DNA from: JAIOPA01 sp036522895
GTDB lineage: Bacteria; Eisenbacteria; RBG-16-71-46
DNA length: 6,935 nucleotides
Assembly (NCBI GenBank): GCA_036522895.1
Contig: DATDEX010000256.1
Coordinates: 1-6,935, forward strand
Direction of reading: 5' to 3'
Shown here: positions 6,171 through 6,935 of the stretch, in pieces
Position numbering within the stretch: the stretch's first letter is position 1
How the letters are laid out: each line of letters begins with the position of its first letter
Translations under genes and position numbers: made by a program
The notes under the pieces: model-generated
What the model saw: only the letters and a program-made list of their open reading frames with translations
Database searches by the model: none
Told to the model about the DNA's origin: nothing

Positions 6171-6935
6171 GCGAGATCGCGCCGCGCCACGCGCCGATCG
6201 TCTCCCTTCGCGACGTGACGCGGCGGTTCGGGCCCGTGCTCGCGAACGATCGGGTCTCGCTCGACCTCCACGCCGGCGAGGTGCACGCGCTCGTGGGCGA
6301 GAACGGCGCGGGCAAGAGCACGCTCATGAAGGTGCTCTACGGCCTGCACCCGCCCCAGTCGGGCGAGATCCGCGTCGACGGCGAGCGCGTGAGCATCCCG
6401 TCGCCCGCGCACGCCATGCGCCTCGGGCTCGGCATGGTGCACCAGCACTTCCTGCTCGTGGACACGCTCACGGTGGCGGAGAACGTGGTGCTGGGCCGCG
6501 AGCCGCGCGAGGCGCTGGGCGCGTTCGCGCCGGCGCGCGCCGAGCGGGTCGTGGCCTGGCTCTCGGAGCGGCACGGGCTCCCGGTCCGGCCGGGCGCGCG
6601 CGTGGCCGAGTTGTCGGTCGGCGAGCAGCAGCGGGTCGAGATCTTGAAGGCGCTCTACCGGGGCGCTCGCGTGCTGATCCTGGACGAGCCCACCGCCGTG
6701 CTGACCCCGCAGGAGGTGGACGAGCTCTTCGGTGTGTTGCGTGAGCTCAAGTCCGCCGGGACCGCCATCGTGCTCATCACGCACAAGCTCGCCGAGGTCG
6801 CGACCCTCGCCGACCGGGTCACGGTCATGCGCGCGGGCCGCGTCGTGGGCGGCGGCGAGGCGCGCGAGTTCACGCGCGAGCGGCTCGCCGAGCTCATGGT
6901 GGGCCGCGTGCCGGCGCCGCTCGGCGAGCGCGTCG
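6167..6935 (+). CDS. BMP-type nucleoside ABC transporter ATPase, first ATPase domain (partial, runs off the right edge)
   Basis: This cytoplasmic subunit powers import by ATP hydrolysis. In the 256 codons present, Walker A is GENGAGKST (44-52), the Q-loop Gln93 lies in GMVHQHF (89-95), the signature is LSVGEQQRVEILKALYRGA (149-167), Walker B is LILDEP (170-175, Glu174) and the switch His206 lies in LITHK. The GEQQRVEILKALYR and DEPTAVLTPQE wording is typical of the sugar/nucleoside (RbsA/NupO-like) ATPases that contain two ATPase domains in about 500 residues, so a second domain probably lies beyond the edge. In BMP transporters the usual order is receptor, ATPase and two permeases; permeases would be expected next. 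There is no ribosome site; the ATGA overlap with the phosphatase gene suggests re-initiation. Bacillus NupO/YufO is the closest named relative by motif wording. A sugar transporter is the alternative, made less likely by the BMP lipoprotein at 1701. Confidence 0.93.
   Translation, partial: MSEIAPRHAPIVSLRDVTRRFGPVLANDRVSLDLHAGEVHALVGENGAGKSTLMKVLYGLHPPQSGEIRVDGERVSIPSPAHAMRLGLGMVHQHFLLVDTLTVAENVVLGREPREALGAFAPARAERVVAWLSERHGLPVRPGARVAELSVGEQQRVEILKALYRGARVLILDEPTAVLTPQEVDELFGVLRELKSAGTAIVLITHKLAEVATLADRVTVMRAGRVVGGGEAREFTRERLAELMVGRVPAPLGERV

Noticed and set aside
1..6935. Mobile element, prophage, defence system or CRISPR array
   Set aside because: I found no transposase, integrase, repeat-spacer pattern, tRNA-like insertion site or defence-associated domain, and base composition looks uniform throughout.

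Overview
The window is very GC-rich, with dense genes and strong G/C at third codon positions. It comes from a bacterium. The gene set (type II thymidine kinase, BMP lipoprotein, SpoIIE-type phosphatase, an STT3-like membrane protein) fits a high-GC, probably soil or environmental lineage such as Eisenbacteria-, Gemmatimonadota- or Myxococcota-like groups. That placement is only an impression; nothing here fixes the phylum. I see no rRNA, tRNA, insertion sequence, CRISPR array or phage gene.

Layout. Bases 1-860 hold the N-terminal 286 codons of a multi-pass GT-C-type membrane protein on the minus strand, running off the left edge. A 239-base divergent control region follows (861-1099), with a candidate promoter facing each way and a perfect 9-bp inverted repeat over the left promoter. 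Everything to the right is on the plus strand and tightly packed. The order is thymidine kinase (1100-1774), BMP-family nucleoside-binding lipoprotein (1701-2732), metallo-beta-lactamase-fold hydrolase (2797-3684), glutamate dehydrogenase (3684-4937), SpoIIE/RsbU-type PP2C phosphatase with a GAF-like N-terminal region (4998-6170), and the first ATPase domain of a BMP-type ABC transporter (6167 to the right edge).

How the genes fit together. The lipoprotein and the ABC ATPase are the two halves of a known type of nucleoside importer, and thymidine kinase traps thymidine by phosphorylation. The core theme is therefore nucleoside uptake and salvage. The odd part is that three genes lie between the receptor and its ATPase: a hydrolase, glutamate dehydrogenase and a regulatory phosphatase. 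Overlaps of 74, 1 and 4 bases and gaps of 64 and 60 bases make one long transcript plausible, possibly with an internal start before the phosphatase gene.

I found no clearly new biological system. The points most worth checking are the divergent control region with apparently leaderless or near-leaderless starts and an operator-like inverted repeat, the split importer locus, and the phosphatase gene translationally coupled to the ATPase gene.
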